A stretch of 64,000 nt of DNA from Fibrobacterota bacterium (lineage in GTDB: Bacteria; Fibrobacterota; Chitinivibrionia; Chitinivibrionales; FEN-1185), in NCBI GenBank assembly GCA_003165595.1, contig PLWQ01000038.1, positions 11,054 to 75,053 of the forward strand, read 5' to 3'. The notes under the pieces were generated by a model, which had not been told where the DNA came from, ran no database searches, and saw nothing but the letters and a program-made list of their open reading frames with translations. Below are positions 7,782 through 17,298 of the stretch, in pieces (position 1 is the stretch's first letter; each line of letters opens with the position of its first letter). Made by a program: the position numbers and the translations under genes.

Positions 7782-8975
7782 CTACGCTGCCGAAAAAAGC
7801 GCCGCCTTCAGGATTGCCAGTCCTTCGCGCATTTCGTCCCGGGTGATGGTGAGCGCGGGAAACAGGCGGACAACGGTTCCCTGCTTTACATTGAGGATAA
7901 GACCCCGGTCCAGGCACGCTGCCGCCGCCTCCTCGGCAATTTCCTTTTCGGCAACCTGCAGCGCAAGGAGCAGCCCCGTGCCGCGCACGGCGGTAATGAG
8001 GCGCGGGTTCTCGCGCTGCCACGAGGCGAGTTCGGCCAGGGTTTTCTCGCCCATGCGCCGCACATGGCCGCCGATGTCGTTGTCGAGCAGGTACTTTACA
8101 ACTGCCAAAGACACCGCGCAGCCGAGCGGATTGCCGCAAAAGGTTCCGCCGTGGTCGCCCTTTTCGAACCGTGCGGCCACCTCTTCGGTCACGGCGAACG
8201 CGGCAAAGGGGAATCCGCCCGCGATGCCTTTTGCCATGGTGAGGAAGTCGATGTGCACGCCTTCCTGCGCCGAGGCGAACATCGGACCGGTGCGGCAGAA
8301 CCCGGTTTGCACTTCGTCGATAATCAGGAAAACGCCCTTGTCGCGGCACAGCCCCGAGACGTTTCGAAGGTACTGCGGGTCCGGAACGATCACGCCGCCT
8401 TCGCCCTGGATGGGTTCCAGGATCACGGCCGCGACTTCCGGCGTTATCACCCTGGCCATGGCTTCCATGTTGTTGTACGGGACAAAGAGATAGTTGGGCA
8501 TGAGCGGGTTAAATTTCTCGCGGTGAACGGCCTGACCCGTTGCCGAGGCGGTGCTTATCGTCCGGCCGTGAAAGCTCTGCTCCGTGGACACCACATTGAG
8601 CCTTCCCGACACCTTGCGCGCGAGCTTGATCGCCGCATCGTTTACTTCCGCGCCGCTGCTGCCGAAAAACAACCGGCAAAGCCCCTGCGGAAGAATACCG
8701 GAAAGCAAGGATAGCAGTTCGGCCCGCACGGGCGAATACGTGACTCCCGAATTGGGATTCTGGATGATCTTGCCGGCCTGCTCCGTGAGCGCCCGGGTGA
8801 TAACGGGGTTGGCATGGCCGATGCACGTGACGCCCCAGCCTGCGGTAAAGTCGATATAGCGTTTTCCCGCATCATCCCACACATAGACGCCTTCGCCCCG
8901 CTCAATTGTCACATGCGTCCTGTCGAAAAACGGGGCCAGATACCTGTCCTCAACGGCTTGCGTATTTGTTTTCAT
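7782..8975 (-). CDS. Class III PLP-dependent aminotransferase (ArgD/acetylornithine type)
   Basis: A 397-residue protein, the usual length for acetylornithine/succinyl-DAP aminotransferases. Visible motifs are FHGRTISTASATGQ, VILEPIQGEGGV, IIDEVQTGFCRTG and the PLP-lysine region TMAKGIAGGFP, followed by HGGTFCGNPLGCA, all typical of the class. The ATG at 8975 overlaps the TGA of the upstream AsmA-like gene by four bases (ATGA), which fixes the start. The most likely reaction is transfer of the amino group of N-acetylornithine to 2-oxoglutarate (arginine or lysine synthesis). Class III enzymes are diverse, however, and the radical SAM and AsmA neighbours do not point to arginine synthesis, so a specialised role is possible. 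Confidence 0.85.
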   Translation of the reverse strand: MKTNTQAVEDRYLAPFFDRTHVTIERGEGVYVWDDAGKRYIDFTAGWGVTCIGHANPVITRALTEQAGKIIQNPNSGVTYSPVRAELLSLLSGILPQGLCRLFFGSSGAEVNDAAIKLARKVSGRLNVVSTEQSFHGRTISTASATGQAVHREKFNPLMPNYLFVPYNNMEAMARVITPEVAAVILEPIQGEGGVIVPDPQYLRNVSGLCRDKGVFLIIDEVQTGFCRTGPMFASAQEGVHIDFLTMAKGIAGGFPFAAFAVTEEVAARFEKGDHGGTFCGNPLGCAVSLAVVKYLLDNDIGGHVRRMGEKTLAELASWQRENPRLITAVRGTGLLLALQVAEKEIAEEAAAACLDRGLILNVKQGTVVRLFPALTITRDEMREGLAILKAALFSAA

Positions 8976-10354
8976 TTCCCAAAGAACTTCCTTACTTCGT
9001 CGATAACGTTGTGTACCGCCCTGTCGGTTATTCTTCTGTCGATGTCGATGCCCGGGTTCCCAAGGGTCCCATGCACCGTGCACGTGAATGATTTCTTTCC
9101 GTCAAGCTCCTCGTCGAGCGAGCGGGAAATAACCGGATGAAACTTCTCCACCAGATCCGCGGCGAATATTCCCTTCATCTTTTCCGAAAAGTAGCCGTCC
9201 AGTCCCACCCACCCGTCGGCGCGCACTTCGAGCGGATAGCCGTCGCCTTTGATGTCCGGCGTAAACACCTTGCCGCCCCGGACCTCCAGCGTGGTGCCGA
9301 GCTTTGAAAACGTGATGTTCCGCAGTTGCGGCACGGCCACAGAGGTAATGATTCCGCTCTGCAGGGGCATGTCGTGCACCGATACGTCTGCCAGCCGCAG
9401 GGCGCCGCTGCCGGAAAGTGAATCGAGCGCAAGGTCGCTGCGTCCAAGGTTCAGGTTTCCGTCCACGCGCCCCTCGCATTGTCCCCGGCGGATGCGGCAC
9501 GCGGCATACAGTTTCGCAAGGTTGACATGAGACAATTCCAGGGTGAGTCCCTCCAGCGTGTTCTCGCCGAGGTCGGCCTTGCCCGACGCGCCGATCGTGC
9601 CGCCGTAAAAATCGCCCCTGCCCTTATCCAGCGCAACCGTGAGTTCGCTCACACTCACCGAGGCGCGCACATCGGTAAAGTCCCACATGCCGTCAACCGT
9701 GAGGGTGCGGGCCCGCGCCCCGCCCGTAAGCGCCAGTTCCCGCTTGAACCCGACGCTCATCCGTACATCGATCCCGTCGCCGTGCACCAGGGTTTCGCCC
9801 TTTTGCACAACGGAGATTTCGGCCCCGCGCAGCGAAATGTTCTGCACAAGGATCGAAAACGGGCTTTCGGGCAGCGCTTTTCTGATGGCATCAACGGACA
9901 ACGGCTGCACCTGCGTCCGCCCCGGCGGCACGACGGAGGGAAGCGTAACGGTCACCCGGGGCCGTTCGATGACAACATCCTTTACTACAACGAACTTGAA
10001 CAGCAGCGGGAAGATGCGGTAGGCAAGCAGGACCCGCGGGATTGTGGCCTTCACCTTGAGGGGCCCCTCTTTCTTTTCCAGTTCCATTTCGTCAATTGAG
10101 AACCCCAGCCAGGGTTGCAGCGATAGCTTCCGGATGGTGCACGACGACGCGCCCGCCTTCACCAGCGCCCGCTCCGCGGTTCCCCGCAGTCCGTCAAAGG
10201 AAAGCGGAACAAAACCCGCCGCAACAATCAGCGCAACCGGAATGCCGAGCCATAGGAGAAGGCCTTTCACCAGCTTCTTGTGTCGCGACAGCCACGAGGC
10301 AAGCGCGCGCCTGTGGTATCCGGGAAGATGCCGCGGCCGTTGTGTGATATTCAT
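8972..10354 (-). CDS. AsmA-like envelope protein
   Basis: This 460-residue protein has one N-terminal membrane helix (residues ~29-50, GLLLWLGIPVALIVAAG) and a long beta-rich periplasmic part made of repeated amphipathic strands. It ends with the AsmA/DUF3971-like pattern LRNITFSKLGTTLEVRGGKV and TCTVHGTLGNPGIDID. AsmA-family proteins bridge the inner and outer membranes and are linked to phospholipid or lipid transport. It is the first gene of the operon with the aminotransferase and radical SAM genes, starting in the divergent 69-bp gap before the sigma-54 activator. No good ribosome site is visible before the ATG. Confidence 0.7.
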   Translation of the reverse strand: MNITQRPRHLPGYHRRALASWLSRHKKLVKGLLLWLGIPVALIVAAGFVPLSFDGLRGTAERALVKAGASSCTIRKLSLQPWLGFSIDEMELEKKEGPLKVKATIPRVLLAYRIFPLLFKFVVVKDVVIERPRVTVTLPSVVPPGRTQVQPLSVDAIRKALPESPFSILVQNISLRGAEISVVQKGETLVHGDGIDVRMSVGFKRELALTGGARARTLTVDGMWDFTDVRASVSVSELTVALDKGRGDFYGGTIGASGKADLGENTLEGLTLELSHVNLAKLYAACRIRRGQCEGRVDGNLNLGRSDLALDSLSGSGALRLADVSVHDMPLQSGIITSVAVPQLRNITFSKLGTTLEVRGGKVFTPDIKGDGYPLEVRADGWVGLDGYFSEKMKGIFAADLVEKFHPVISRSLDEELDGKKSFTCTVHGTLGNPGIDIDRRITDRAVHNVIDEVRKFFGK

Positions 10355-10423
10355 AATGTATTTTTCAAACTAACTGTCCAACGTACTTTACAAAAATAGT
10401 TTTTGCTCGGATCAATACCAGCT

Positions 10424-11824
10424 ATGGCTGCCGCGCCACCAAAAAAAACCATCCTGTTCGTGTCGCTCAACGCCCTGGCCAAAACTACGGCAGCGGGCGA
10501 AGGCGCGCTTTCCGGTTTTCACGTGATCGAAGCGCGTTCCCCGTCGCAGGCGCTTTCGCTCCTGGAGCGGGAAAAAATAGACATCGTGTTCCTCGACATA
10601 GAGGCGATGCCGGCCCAGGAAATGGATCTGGTTCACTATATCAAGACCCGGTCGCCCCATTCGGAGATCGTCATCCTCGCCACCATGAACGATCTCGACG
10701 CGGCGACAAAAGCGCTGCGCAACGGCGCGTCGTTCTACCTGATGAAGCCCGTGCGGCCGGCCGATATGAAGGCCGCGGTCGACAAACTCTCGGCAAAGGT
10801 CGACAATTTCGAGGAATACCGCGAGCTCGAACAGCGCCTGCTCACCGACCTCATGGCAGGCAGTCCCGCGATGCAGAAGCTGCTCAAACTCGCCATCAAA
10901 ATAGCGCCCACGTCGTCAACCGTGCTCCTCACCGGCGAAAGCGGCACGGGCAAGGAGTTTTTCGCCCGTATTATTCATCACATGTCGCACAGGACCGACG
11001 GCAAATTCGTTCCTGTAAACTGCGGGGCGATCCCGGACACGCTGTTCGAAAGCGAGCTCTTCGGCCATGTCAAGGGATCGTTTACGGGCGCCGACCGCGA
11101 CCGCGTCGGGCTGGTGGAAGAGGCGCACATGGGCACCCTCTTCCTCGACGAAGTCGGCGAGCTCTCGCCTGCCGCGCAGGTGAAGCTGCTGCGATTCCTT
11201 CAGGAGCGCTCGTTCAAGCGGATCGGCGAAAACACCCAGCGCACGGTCAACGTGCGAATCATCGCCGCAACCAATAAAGACCTCACCGCCCTCGCGGGCG
11301 AAGGAAAATTCAGGGAAGATCTTTTCTACCGAATCAATGTGTTCTGCCTCAACCTCCCGCCGCTCCGGGACCGCAAGGAGACCATTCCAAACCTCATCAA
11401 GCTGTTCATTCACAAGAACAACGAGCGCGTCGAAAAGAACGTCTCAAAAGTATCACCGGCCGCCGAGGCCCTGCTTGCCAATTACGACTATCCCGGCAAT
11501 GTGCGCGAGCTTGAAAACATCATCGAACATGCCGTGGTGCTGTCGGAGACCGCCGAAATCACCGAGAAAGACCTGCCCGAGTTCATGTTCAGGAACAGGC
11601 TGCTGCTCGAAGGTCCGCGCACGTCAAAACTGGCCGCCTGCCTGCCGGCCGATGAAGCCGACATCGCCACGCTGGAAACCATGGAGCGCGACTATATCCG
11701 CGGCGCGCTTGGAGCGCTGCAGTACAATTATTCCGAGACCGCGCGCAAGCTCGGCATTTCGCGTTCTACGCTGTGGAGGAAGGTCAGGGAGTATAAACTT
11801 GACAAAGCAGCAGCCGCCAGCTGA
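10424..11824 (+). CDS. Sigma-54-dependent NtrC-family activator with degenerate receiver
   Basis: Domains in the 466-residue product are a receiver-like domain (~8-118), a AAA+ sigma-54 interaction domain (~140-370, Walker A GESGTGKE, Walker [12 protein letters not shown]-finger region [11 protein letters not shown]) and a Fis-type helix-turn-helix (~425-460, [18 protein letters not shown]). The receiver keeps the phospho-acceptor in FLDIEAMP and the Lys in LMKPV, but the acidic pair at the end of strand 1 is replaced (ILFVSLN instead of VDD). The loop that contacts sigma-54 is GSFTGA rather than GAFTGA. I start at ATG 10424; a TTG at 10403 is the alternative. It is transcribed divergently from the AsmA-like operon. 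Confidence 0.9.
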   Translation: MAAAPPKKTILFVSLNALAKTTAAGEGALSGFHVIEARSPSQALSLLEREKIDIVFLDIEAMPAQEMDLVHYIKTRSPHSEIVILATMNDLDAATKALRNGASFYLMKPVRPADMKAAVDKLSAKVDNFEEYRELEQRLLTDLMAGSPAMQKLLKLAIKIAPTSSTVLLTGESGTGKEFFARIIHHMSHRTDGKFVPVNCGAIPDTLFESELFGHVKGSFTGADRDRVGLVEEAHMGTLFLDEVGELSPAAQVKLLRFLQERSFKRIGENTQRTVNVRIIAATNKDLTALAGEGKFREDLFYRINVFCLNLPPLRDRKETIPNLIKLFIHKNNERVEKNVSKVSPAAEALLANYDYPGNVRELENIIEHAVVLSETAEITEKDLPEFMFRNRLLLEGPRTSKLAACLPADEADIATLETMERDYIRGALGALQYNYSETARKLGISRSTLWRKVREYKLDKAAAAS

Positions 11825-11860
11825 ATAGATAGAATTTGCAGTTGGGCGTTCCCCTGGCGG

Positions 11861-11880
11861 GGGCACAAGATTTTGTGCCC
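11861..11880. other. Hairpin in the ybgC leader
   Basis: A perfect inverted repeat GGGCACAA-GATT-TTGTGCCC lies 36 bases after the activator stop and 20 bases before ybgC. It has no U-tract, so it may be an attenuating or RNA-processing hairpin rather than a terminator. Confidence 0.45.
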
Positions 11881-11899
11881 ACTCTTGGGAAGGTAACAA

Positions 11900-12322
11900 A
11901 TGAAACACCACACCAACCATCTCGCCATCCGGGTCTACTACGAAGACACCGACTGCGGCAACGTCGTCTACTATGCCAACTACCTCCGCTACATGGAGCG
12001 CGGCCGCTCCGAGCTGATGCGCGACCTGGGGTTCGAGCTCGCGGAACTTCAGGAGAAAGACTTGCTGTTTGTTGTTGCCGAGGCAAACGTCAAGTACCGG
12101 TTCCCGGCCCGGTACAACGACATGCTCGATGTAGCCACCTCCATCGCGGGCCACACCTCCGTCACGCTCACGTTTCATTACGAAATCGTCAATCAGCACG
12201 GCGTCACGTGCGTCACCGGCGACGTAAAGGCCGCCTGCGTCAACGCTGCGGGAAAGATACGGAGAATTCCCGGGGAGATACTTGACAAAATCACCAAGGG
12301 CGCTGCCGCACCAGGCCGGTAA
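11900..12322 (+). CDS. ybgC: YbgC/FadM-type acyl-CoA thioesterase
   Basis: The 140-residue hotdog-fold protein contains the YbgC signature VYYEDTDCGNVVYYANYL, with catalytic Asp18 at the same position as in E. coli YbgC, followed by YMERGRSE. GGAAGG precedes the ATG by seven bases. YbgC hydrolyses short- or medium-chain acyl-CoA or acyl-ACP and is usually next to tol-pal genes. No tol gene is present here, so the context gives no further clue. It forms a short plus-strand run with the Cys-cluster gene that follows. Confidence 0.9.
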   Translation: MKHHTNHLAIRVYYEDTDCGNVVYYANYLRYMERGRSELMRDLGFELAELQEKDLLFVVAEANVKYRFPARYNDMLDVATSIAGHTSVTLTFHYEIVNQHGVTCVTGDVKAACVNAAGKIRRIPGEILDKITKGAAAPGR

Positions 12323-12353
12323 GGCCGCGGCGCCCGACACAGGAGCATACTCC

Positions 12354-12848
12354 ATGAAACGAAAAGCCCGGACTCCCGCGCCTGCGGGCGCGACAGCCGA
12401 GCGCCCCCCACGAAAGACCCGGCGCACGTGCGGCCCGTGCACCGCCTGCTGCGAAGGACATCTCGAGGGTCGGGCGCATGGCCACCATTTCTACCTGGGA
12501 AGACCGTGCTATTTCCTGGGCGGCGCCGGTTGTTCAATATATCGCGACCGCCCCGAAGATCCGTGCAGGAAATTCAACTGCGTCTGGCTCACCGAAGATA
12601 TCCTGCCCGAATGGTTCCGGCCCGACAAATCCAATGTCATCGTCGCCCGGGGCGCCTGGGGTCCGGACAAAGACCGTCCCTACCTTAAGGTCACCGAAAG
12701 GGGCTCGAAGATAGACTCCGTTGCCCTGAACCTGCTGTACATGTACCACGTCCAGACCAGAACCCCGCTGTCGGTGCAGGTTGACAGGGGCTGGAACCAT
12801 TACGGCCCGCTTGAGTTTGTGCAGGAAATGCAGAAGAATGCAGATTGA
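12354..12848 (+). CDS. YkgJ-like cysteine-cluster protein
   Basis: The product has 164 residues. After a basic Ala/Pro-rich N-terminus, a cysteine cluster runs over residues ~27-75: CGPCTACC, then RPCYFLGGAGCSIY and DPCRKFNC. This spacing fits the CxxCxxCC zinc or iron-chelating family (YkgJ, PF03692). The remaining ~90 residues are soluble and unassigned. The start is ATG 12354, with GGAG nine bases upstream; earlier in-frame codons overlap ybgC. Family members are thought to bind a metal ion, but their function is unknown. Confidence 0.7.
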   Translation: MKRKARTPAPAGATAERPPRKTRRTCGPCTACCEGHLEGRAHGHHFYLGRPCYFLGGAGCSIYRDRPEDPCRKFNCVWLTEDILPEWFRPDKSNVIVARGAWGPDKDRPYLKVTERGSKIDSVALNLLYMYHVQTRTPLSVQVDRGWNHYGPLEFVQEMQKNAD

Positions 12849-12854
12849 CCGATA

Positions 12855-12883
12855 GGCCCGGGCTGCACTCACACCCCGGGGCT
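12855..12883. terminator. Weak bidirectional hairpin between convergent genes
   Basis: GCCCGGG and CCCGGGGC flank a ~12-base loop in the 42-bp gap between two convergent genes. There is no strong T-run on either side, so termination would be modest. Confidence 0.4.
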
Positions 12884-12890
12884 TCTCACC

Positions 12891-13349
12891 CTATTTCGGA
12901 AGCATGACGTCAATGGTGTCCCGCGGTTTGTTCACCCAAAAGCTTATTTCGTTGAACCGGGGCGCGCGGAAGGTAAGACGGAAGGGACGGGAAAAAGCGA
13001 GGGGCTCGGTGGGATAGCCGACCAAATTCACGTCCACCTTGCCGTTCGAATTGACATCGTGATACACGGTAAACGCATACTCGCCGGGCGCAAGCGCGAG
13101 CGGCACAAACACCGCCGGGCACACCGCGCCGGCGGCGCAGGCCACCCGCTTGCACACCACGCAGGAATCGTCGCTCAGGTAGTAGGAATCGTTCCGGTAC
13201 ACGGTGAGATCCACGACGCCGCCAGCCTTTGTCAACCCGCATACTTTTACCACGAGCGTATCGGGCGCGGCCGTCGCGCCGGCGGCGCACAGCAGCACGG
13301 CCGCGAGGGCGGCCCCGCAATAGCGGCGCACCAGGGTGCACAAAATCAT
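12891..13349 (-). CDS. Secreted DUF2141 protein
   Basis: The 152-residue product begins with a signal peptide ([16 protein letters not shown]) and has the DUF2141 hallmark [13 protein letters not shown], followed by [13 protein letters not shown]2141 proteins are small exported beta proteins of unknown role. Its ATG (13349) overlaps the TGA of rnhA by four bases, so translation is probably coupled. A loop with three cysteines (CVVCKRVAC) and a further one nearby is unusual for the family and could form disulphides. It is the last gene of the four-gene minus-strand operon. Confidence 0.8.
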   Translation of the reverse strand: MILCTLVRRYCGAALAAVLLCAAGATAAPDTLVVKVCGLTKAGGVVDLTVYRNDSYYLSDDSCVVCKRVACAAGAVCPAVFVPLALAPGEYAFTVYHDVNSNGKVDVNLVGYPTEPLAFSRPFRLTFRAPRFNEISFWVNKPRDTIDVMLPK

Positions 13350-13804
13350 GCGCGCACGTCTTCCGGAAGGCCCCGCGTCGCCGCCGCGGCAACGGCAAGG
13401 CAGTCGCAGCGCTCGTTCTCGGGGTGGCCGGCGTGGCCGTTGACCCATTGGAATTTTACCTGGTGGTGCGCGCACAAATCAAGCAGCCGCTGCCACAGGT
13501 CGGGGTTGAGCGCGGGGTCCTTCCGGTTGCGTTTCCATCCGTTGGCGCGCCACTTGGCGGCCCAGCCGTTTCTCATTGCGTCAACAACGTACTTGGAATC
13601 GGAGACCACGGTCACCGCGCAGGGTTCCTTGAGGGACGCCAGTCCGGCAATAACGCCCATGAGTTCCATGCGGTTATTGGTGGTGTGACCGAAACCGCCC
13701 GACAGCTCCTTTTCGGTGCCGTTATACCTGAGGATGGCTGCCCAGCCGCCGGGCCCGGGGTTGCCGGAGCAGGCACCGTCGGTGTAGAGGGTAATTTGTT
13801 TCAT
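13346..13804 (-). CDS. rnhA: Ribonuclease HI
   Basis: The 152-residue enzyme has all the RNase HI catalytic motifs: [34 protein letters not shown] and [12 protein letters not shown], which supply the D-E-D-D metal-binding set. It degrades the RNA strand of RNA-DNA hybrids in the cytoplasm. ATG 13804 shares one base with the stop of the upstream outer-membrane gene (TGATG), and its own stop overlaps the DUF2141 start. A housekeeping nuclease lodged between envelope genes is odd, and the overlaps suggest a fixed operon. Confidence 0.95.
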   Translation of the reverse strand: MKQITLYTDGACSGNPGPGGWAAILRYNGTEKELSGGFGHTTNNRMELMGVIAGLASLKEPCAVTVVSDSKYVVDAMRNGWAAKWRANGWKRNRKDPALNPDLWQRLLDLCAHHQVKFQWVNGHAGHPENERCDCLAVAAAATRGLPEDVRA

Positions 13805-15081
13805 CAGAACCTGAACGAAAGGGATGTGCTCAGCCGCTGCTGAGAATGATCTTCCGTGAGTACGTCTCTCGTCTGGAGACCCCAGAAGGAATACCCGTAC
13901 CCTATTTCCAGGCAGGCGGTCTTCATGATGAACGCGACGCCGGCGGTGATTGTTTGCACGTCTTTGTTGGGTGCCTCTCCCATCGGATCCCAGTTGGCGG
14001 GCGTCGAAGAGTCGGTATATTGAATCGCGAACAGATGCGTGTCGAATTGGTCCCACGAATACCCTGCCCGCAGAAGTACTGCGCTGCTGACGATCGGCGC
14101 TTCGAGCCCTATTCCCGCGCCGAATATGGTCTTGTTCGCAAGACTGGACGCAGGGAAATCTTCGTTGGGATACACAAAGGAGTACGGCGCGCGGATACGC
14201 AGTTCGGCGCTTGCGGTGAGGAAAGGATAGGCGCCGGAGAACCCGACCGCGCCCGAATACGATGAAAAAATCTTGCCGTGTGCCTGCGGATAGTTGTAAA
14301 CATCGGTGCCGCTGATATCGGGATTTGTCTCGCTTGCGTCCTCGGTGAACCATATCGTCTGCGGGATGACGAATCTCGCCCCAATGCTGAAATGTTTGAC
14401 GAAATTATAAAGCAGCCCGAAACGCACGTCGTAGCCGACGTACGATCGCGTTGTGGTGCGGTCGTAGTCGTCGGAATACATGCTGTCCGCCAAAATGCCG
14501 TTGGTGTCCCGGTAAAAGGCTTCCCTCCGGTTTTCATCGCCCGTGACAAGCGAGGCCGATGCGCCGATGCTGAGTCCCTTGGCCACCTGCAGGCCGAAAC
14601 CGGCCGTCCAGAAGTTGAGCGAGCCGTAGGTCTTTTCGTCCCTGCCCACAAAAACCGATTGGTTGCTTGGATCATAGTAGCTGCCCGAAAATTTCCGCGC
14701 ATCGTCGAACGTGATGGGGCTTTGAAACGCGGCTGCAACGGAAAACCCGCCTTGACTCGTGGGAAACGCGTGCAGGTACCCCAGGTTGGAAACCCGCAGC
14801 CGCTGCATCACCGACGATTCGTCGTTGCCGAAGAATGACGTCTGCGATCTCTGGGAAAGCCCGTCGACCCCCACCTGGAGTTCGCGAGCGGGAATAAAGC
14901 CGAGCCCCGCGGGATTCCAGAACAGGGCCGATTGGTCGTTTGCAAGTGCGACGAAATTGTTCCCCATGCTGAGCGCTTTTGAGCCTACTCCCGTTTCATG
15001 GGAGATTTCTATTTGGCCGAAGCAGACCGAAAAGAGCACTGCCACGGCGAGCAAGGCTGGATAGACGGATCTTTGTTTCAT
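13804..15081 (-). CDS. Outer-membrane beta-barrel protein of the PorV/FadL-like group
   Basis: The 425-residue protein has a signal peptide ([14 protein letters not shown]) and then [16 protein letters not shown] and ALFWNPAGL, the N-terminal pattern of PorV/UPF0164/FadL-type 14-strand barrels. The rest is alternating beta strands ending in aromatic F-R-F, typical of BAM-inserted barrels. PorV is the shuttle of the type IX secretion system, and other proteins in the window carry T9SS-like C-terminal domains, so that role is possible but unproven; hydrophobic-compound uptake is the alternative. ATG 15081 overlaps the upstream TAA (TAATG); an ATG two codons earlier is also possible. Confidence 0.7.
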   Translation of the reverse strand: MKQRSVYPALLAVAVLFSVCFGQIEISHETGVGSKALSMGNNFVALANDQSALFWNPAGLGFIPARELQVGVDGLSQRSQTSFFGNDESSVMQRLRVSNLGYLHAFPTSQGGFSVAAAFQSPITFDDARKFSGSYYDPSNQSVFVGRDEKTYGSLNFWTAGFGLQVAKGLSIGASASLVTGDENRREAFYRDTNGILADSMYSDDYDRTTTRSYVGYDVRFGLLYNFVKHFSIGARFVIPQTIWFTEDASETNPDISGTDVYNYPQAHGKIFSSYSGAVGFSGAYPFLTASAELRIRAPYSFVYPNEDFPASSLANKTIFGAGIGLEAPIVSSAVLLRAGYSWDQFDTHLFAIQYTDSSTPANWDPMGEAPNKDVQTITAGVAFIMKTACLEIGYGYSFWGLQTRDVLTEDHSQQRLSTSLSFRF

Positions 15082-15944
15082 TACCATCCTCTCTGGTTGC
15101 GGCCGCCCCGGGAACTTCCGCCCGACGAATTGTCCTGGCCCGAGGTTGAAGAAGGCTGCGGCGACGTGCTTGTTGACGTAGCGGGTTGAGACGCAGGAGC
15201 CGTTTGCTGTTCCGGCGGCGCAGCGGGCGGCGGAGCTTGTGATTCAGCTTGTTTGCTTTCCGCCTGCGGGCTTTGAACTTCACCCGAAGCAGGAATGCCC
15301 TCGGTCCTGCTTTGGACCCTCGCATTCGGCGAGGCGGTTGAAGGCGGATTTTCACTTATGCCGGAGGCGGAAGACGCGGTACCCGTCGCAGGTTTGGAGA
15401 GAGGAACGGTTCTCCCGCTGGACCGCTGCGACGAGGTGGGAATTCCCTGCGTTCGTCCATTGCGGTTGCGAACCTGTTTGTTTGACGACGAGGAATAACC
15501 CGACGATCCCTGACCGGAAGAATTCCACCACCACGTCCCGTGATCGCCGCCCCCGTAGCCGCTGTAATACCGGCATGCACCGCAGGAATTGTCATAATAG
15601 TAGTAGGCAGGGCAGCGCTGGTCCCACCCGGAACTGTTGTAGGAGCCATAGAAATAGGGGTCGGAACGGTTCCACCACGGATACTCGCTATATCGGTACC
15701 AATCCCGGCCGTAGTCCGCATCATCGCACACGAGCTCCGGCCTGCCGAGAATGTCCCTTGTCCAATAGCACACCTGGTTGGGGTTGGCCGGCACGGTGTC
15801 GCGGAGATAGGCCCCGGAGCCGTCGGCCGCATAGGCCGAATCGGGCGGCACATCACCGTCCGCGTTGCTGCGGACATAGGCGAATTGCGTGTAGCAACCG
15901 GCAAACAGGAGAAGGCAGAGAACGCCAGCAGCGTTTCGTATCAT
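15081..15944 (-). CDS. Lipoprotein with Tyr/Trp/Gly-rich centre and Ser/Pro/Gln-rich tail
   Basis: The start at ATG 15944 has GAAGGAAG upstream and a clear lipoprotein signal MIRNAAGVLCLLLFAGC with lipidated Cys17. Residues ~70-160 are rich in Tyr, Trp and Asp with several cysteines (PAYYYYDNSCGACRYYSGYG). From ~190 the chain is a low-complexity Ser/Pro/Gln/Ala stretch that is probably disordered and could reach across the periplasm or surface. 287 residues, no recognised family. It is the first gene of the operon lipoprotein/PorV-like/rnhA/DUF2141. Confidence 0.65.
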   Translation of the reverse strand: MIRNAAGVLCLLLFAGCYTQFAYVRSNADGDVPPDSAYAADGSGAYLRDTVPANPNQVCYWTRDILGRPELVCDDADYGRDWYRYSEYPWWNRSDPYFYGSYNSSGWDQRCPAYYYYDNSCGACRYYSGYGGGDHGTWWWNSSGQGSSGYSSSSNKQVRNRNGRTQGIPTSSQRSSGRTVPLSKPATGTASSASGISENPPSTASPNARVQSRTEGIPASGEVQSPQAESKQAESQAPPPAAPPEQQTAPASQPATSTSTSPQPSSTSGQDNSSGGSSRGGRNQRGW

Positions 15945-16203
15945 ACTTTTCTTCCTTCTTGGATTGAAAAGACTACATTCGGGGATTTTGGCCATGACCG
16001 TACGTAAAATAAGTCGTTTAATCCACCGCCGGTAGGCCAATCGTCTATTCCCCCTCCTCACCGTTGTTTCGATAATACACGAGGCGCGGCGACGATTATT
16101 GCCCGAGACCAATTCCCTTTTTTATTATATTAGAAGGTATCGCCTCTTTATGATGATTACGATTGTGCAAAAAAAGAATTTTGCCGCAAAAGAAAGGATT
16201 TTC

Positions 16204-16821
16204 ATGAAACGACTTACCATTTACTTCCTGCTTACCGTTGCCCTGTCCGGTATGTTCTTCGCTTCAAGGGCGGAGAGCATGCTGTCGCTTTCTATAGGCA
16301 CCACCTGGCCGCAGGCGCTGCTATATACGGGGATCTGCTCCGGCGATGCAGAGCTCAACGTCGGCGCGATTGTTGACAAGAGAATCGGGTTCGGATTCGC
16401 AACGGACTTCCTCTGGAACACTATTGAGAAAGACGTTCAGATCGCGGACACCACGCCGGGCAAGTACAAAACCGTGAGCGCGCAGAGAACCTTCATGTTT
16501 CCGGTTATGGGATATTTCCTCATCGACCCCGTGCCGTCCTTGATAGTGCATCCGGTTGCGAAGTTCGAAATCGGGTACAATTCGATGATATTCGCCAACA
16601 AGGACACCACCAATGCAAGTCCCGTCAACTATCCGTATTTTTTCGGCCTCATTATCAAGGGAAGCGTGGATGCACTCTACAATATCGGCGAGCACAGCTC
16701 GCTTTTTCTGGGCGTCCAGTATCAGTGGGCCGACATGCGCAACGCCGCAAAAGGCGAGTTGTTTGACAAACGCGACATGAGCGGCGTCGGCATCCGCGCG
16801 GGCTTCCGGGTATTGATGTAA
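16204..16821 (+). CDS. Secreted or outer-membrane beta-barrel protein, family not recognised
   Basis: The 205-residue product starts at ATG 16204 behind AAAGGA and has a signal peptide (YFLLTVALSGMFFASRA). The body is short alternating strands ending GVGIRAGFRVLM, as in small 8-strand barrels. No motif gives a function. It is divergent from the lipoprotein operon; the 259-bp gap 15945-16203 has an A/T-rich TATTATATTA block near 16125 that may hold a promoter. dtd follows 24 bases downstream. Confidence 0.6.
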   Translation: MKRLTIYFLLTVALSGMFFASRAESMLSLSIGTTWPQALLYTGICSGDAELNVGAIVDKRIGFGFATDFLWNTIEKDVQIADTTPGKYKTVSAQRTFMFPVMGYFLIDPVPSLIVHPVAKFEIGYNSMIFANKDTTNASPVNYPYFFGLIIKGSVDALYNIGEHSSLFLGVQYQWADMRNAAKGELFDKRDMSGVGIRAGFRVLM

Positions 16822-16845
16822 AGGCTCTTTGTTGAGACGGATTGT

Positions 16846-17283
16846 ATGCGCATCGTTCTCCAGCGCGTAAAGAAAGCTTCCGTCTCCGTGAGCGGCGCCA
16901 TGGTCGCATCCATTGGCCCCGGCCTCCTCATCCTCCTTGGCATTCACAAAGACGACACGCCGGCGCAAGCCGACTTCCTTGTGGACAAATGCGTCTGCCT
17001 CCGCATCTTTGCCGACGACGCGGGCAAAATGAACCGCTCTCTCACCGACGCCGGCGGCGGCGCGCTCGTGGTGTCGCAATTCACGCTCTACGGAGACTGT
17101 TCCCGCGGCCGCAGGCCCAGCTTTACCGATGCGGCCGACGCCGACAAGGGGCGCACCCTGTACGAATACTTTGTGGCCCGGCTGCGGCAACAGGTCCCGG
17201 GAGTAGCAACCGGCGCATTCGGCGCCATGATGGATGTTGAGCTTGTAAACGACGGGCCCGCCACCTTCGTGCTTGACTCGTAG
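16846..17283 (+). CDS. dtd: D-aminoacyl-tRNA deacylase
   Basis: The 145-residue protein has the family length and the active-site motifs VSQFTLYGD (~79-87) and NDGPAT (~136-141, for the usual NxGP[V/A]T). It opens [13 protein letters not shown], as Dtd enzymes do. Dtd removes D-amino acids mischarged onto tRNA. It is followed directly by the duplicated hydrolase in the same reading frame, separated only by the TAG stop and five codons. Confidence 0.95.
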   Translation: MRIVLQRVKKASVSVSGAMVASIGPGLLILLGIHKDDTPAQADFLVDKCVCLRIFADDAGKMNRSLTDAGGGALVVSQFTLYGDCSRGRRPSFTDAADADKGRTLYEYFVARLRQQVPGVATGAFGAMMDVELVNDGPATFVLDS

Positions 17284-17298
17284 CAAAAAGGCATCACT

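Noticed and set aside
6208-8349. The radical SAM frame stays open up to 8349
   Set aside because: The extension covers the aminotransferase gene and reads as Arg/Gly-rich shadow; GTG 7767 has a ribosome site right after the aminotransferase stop.
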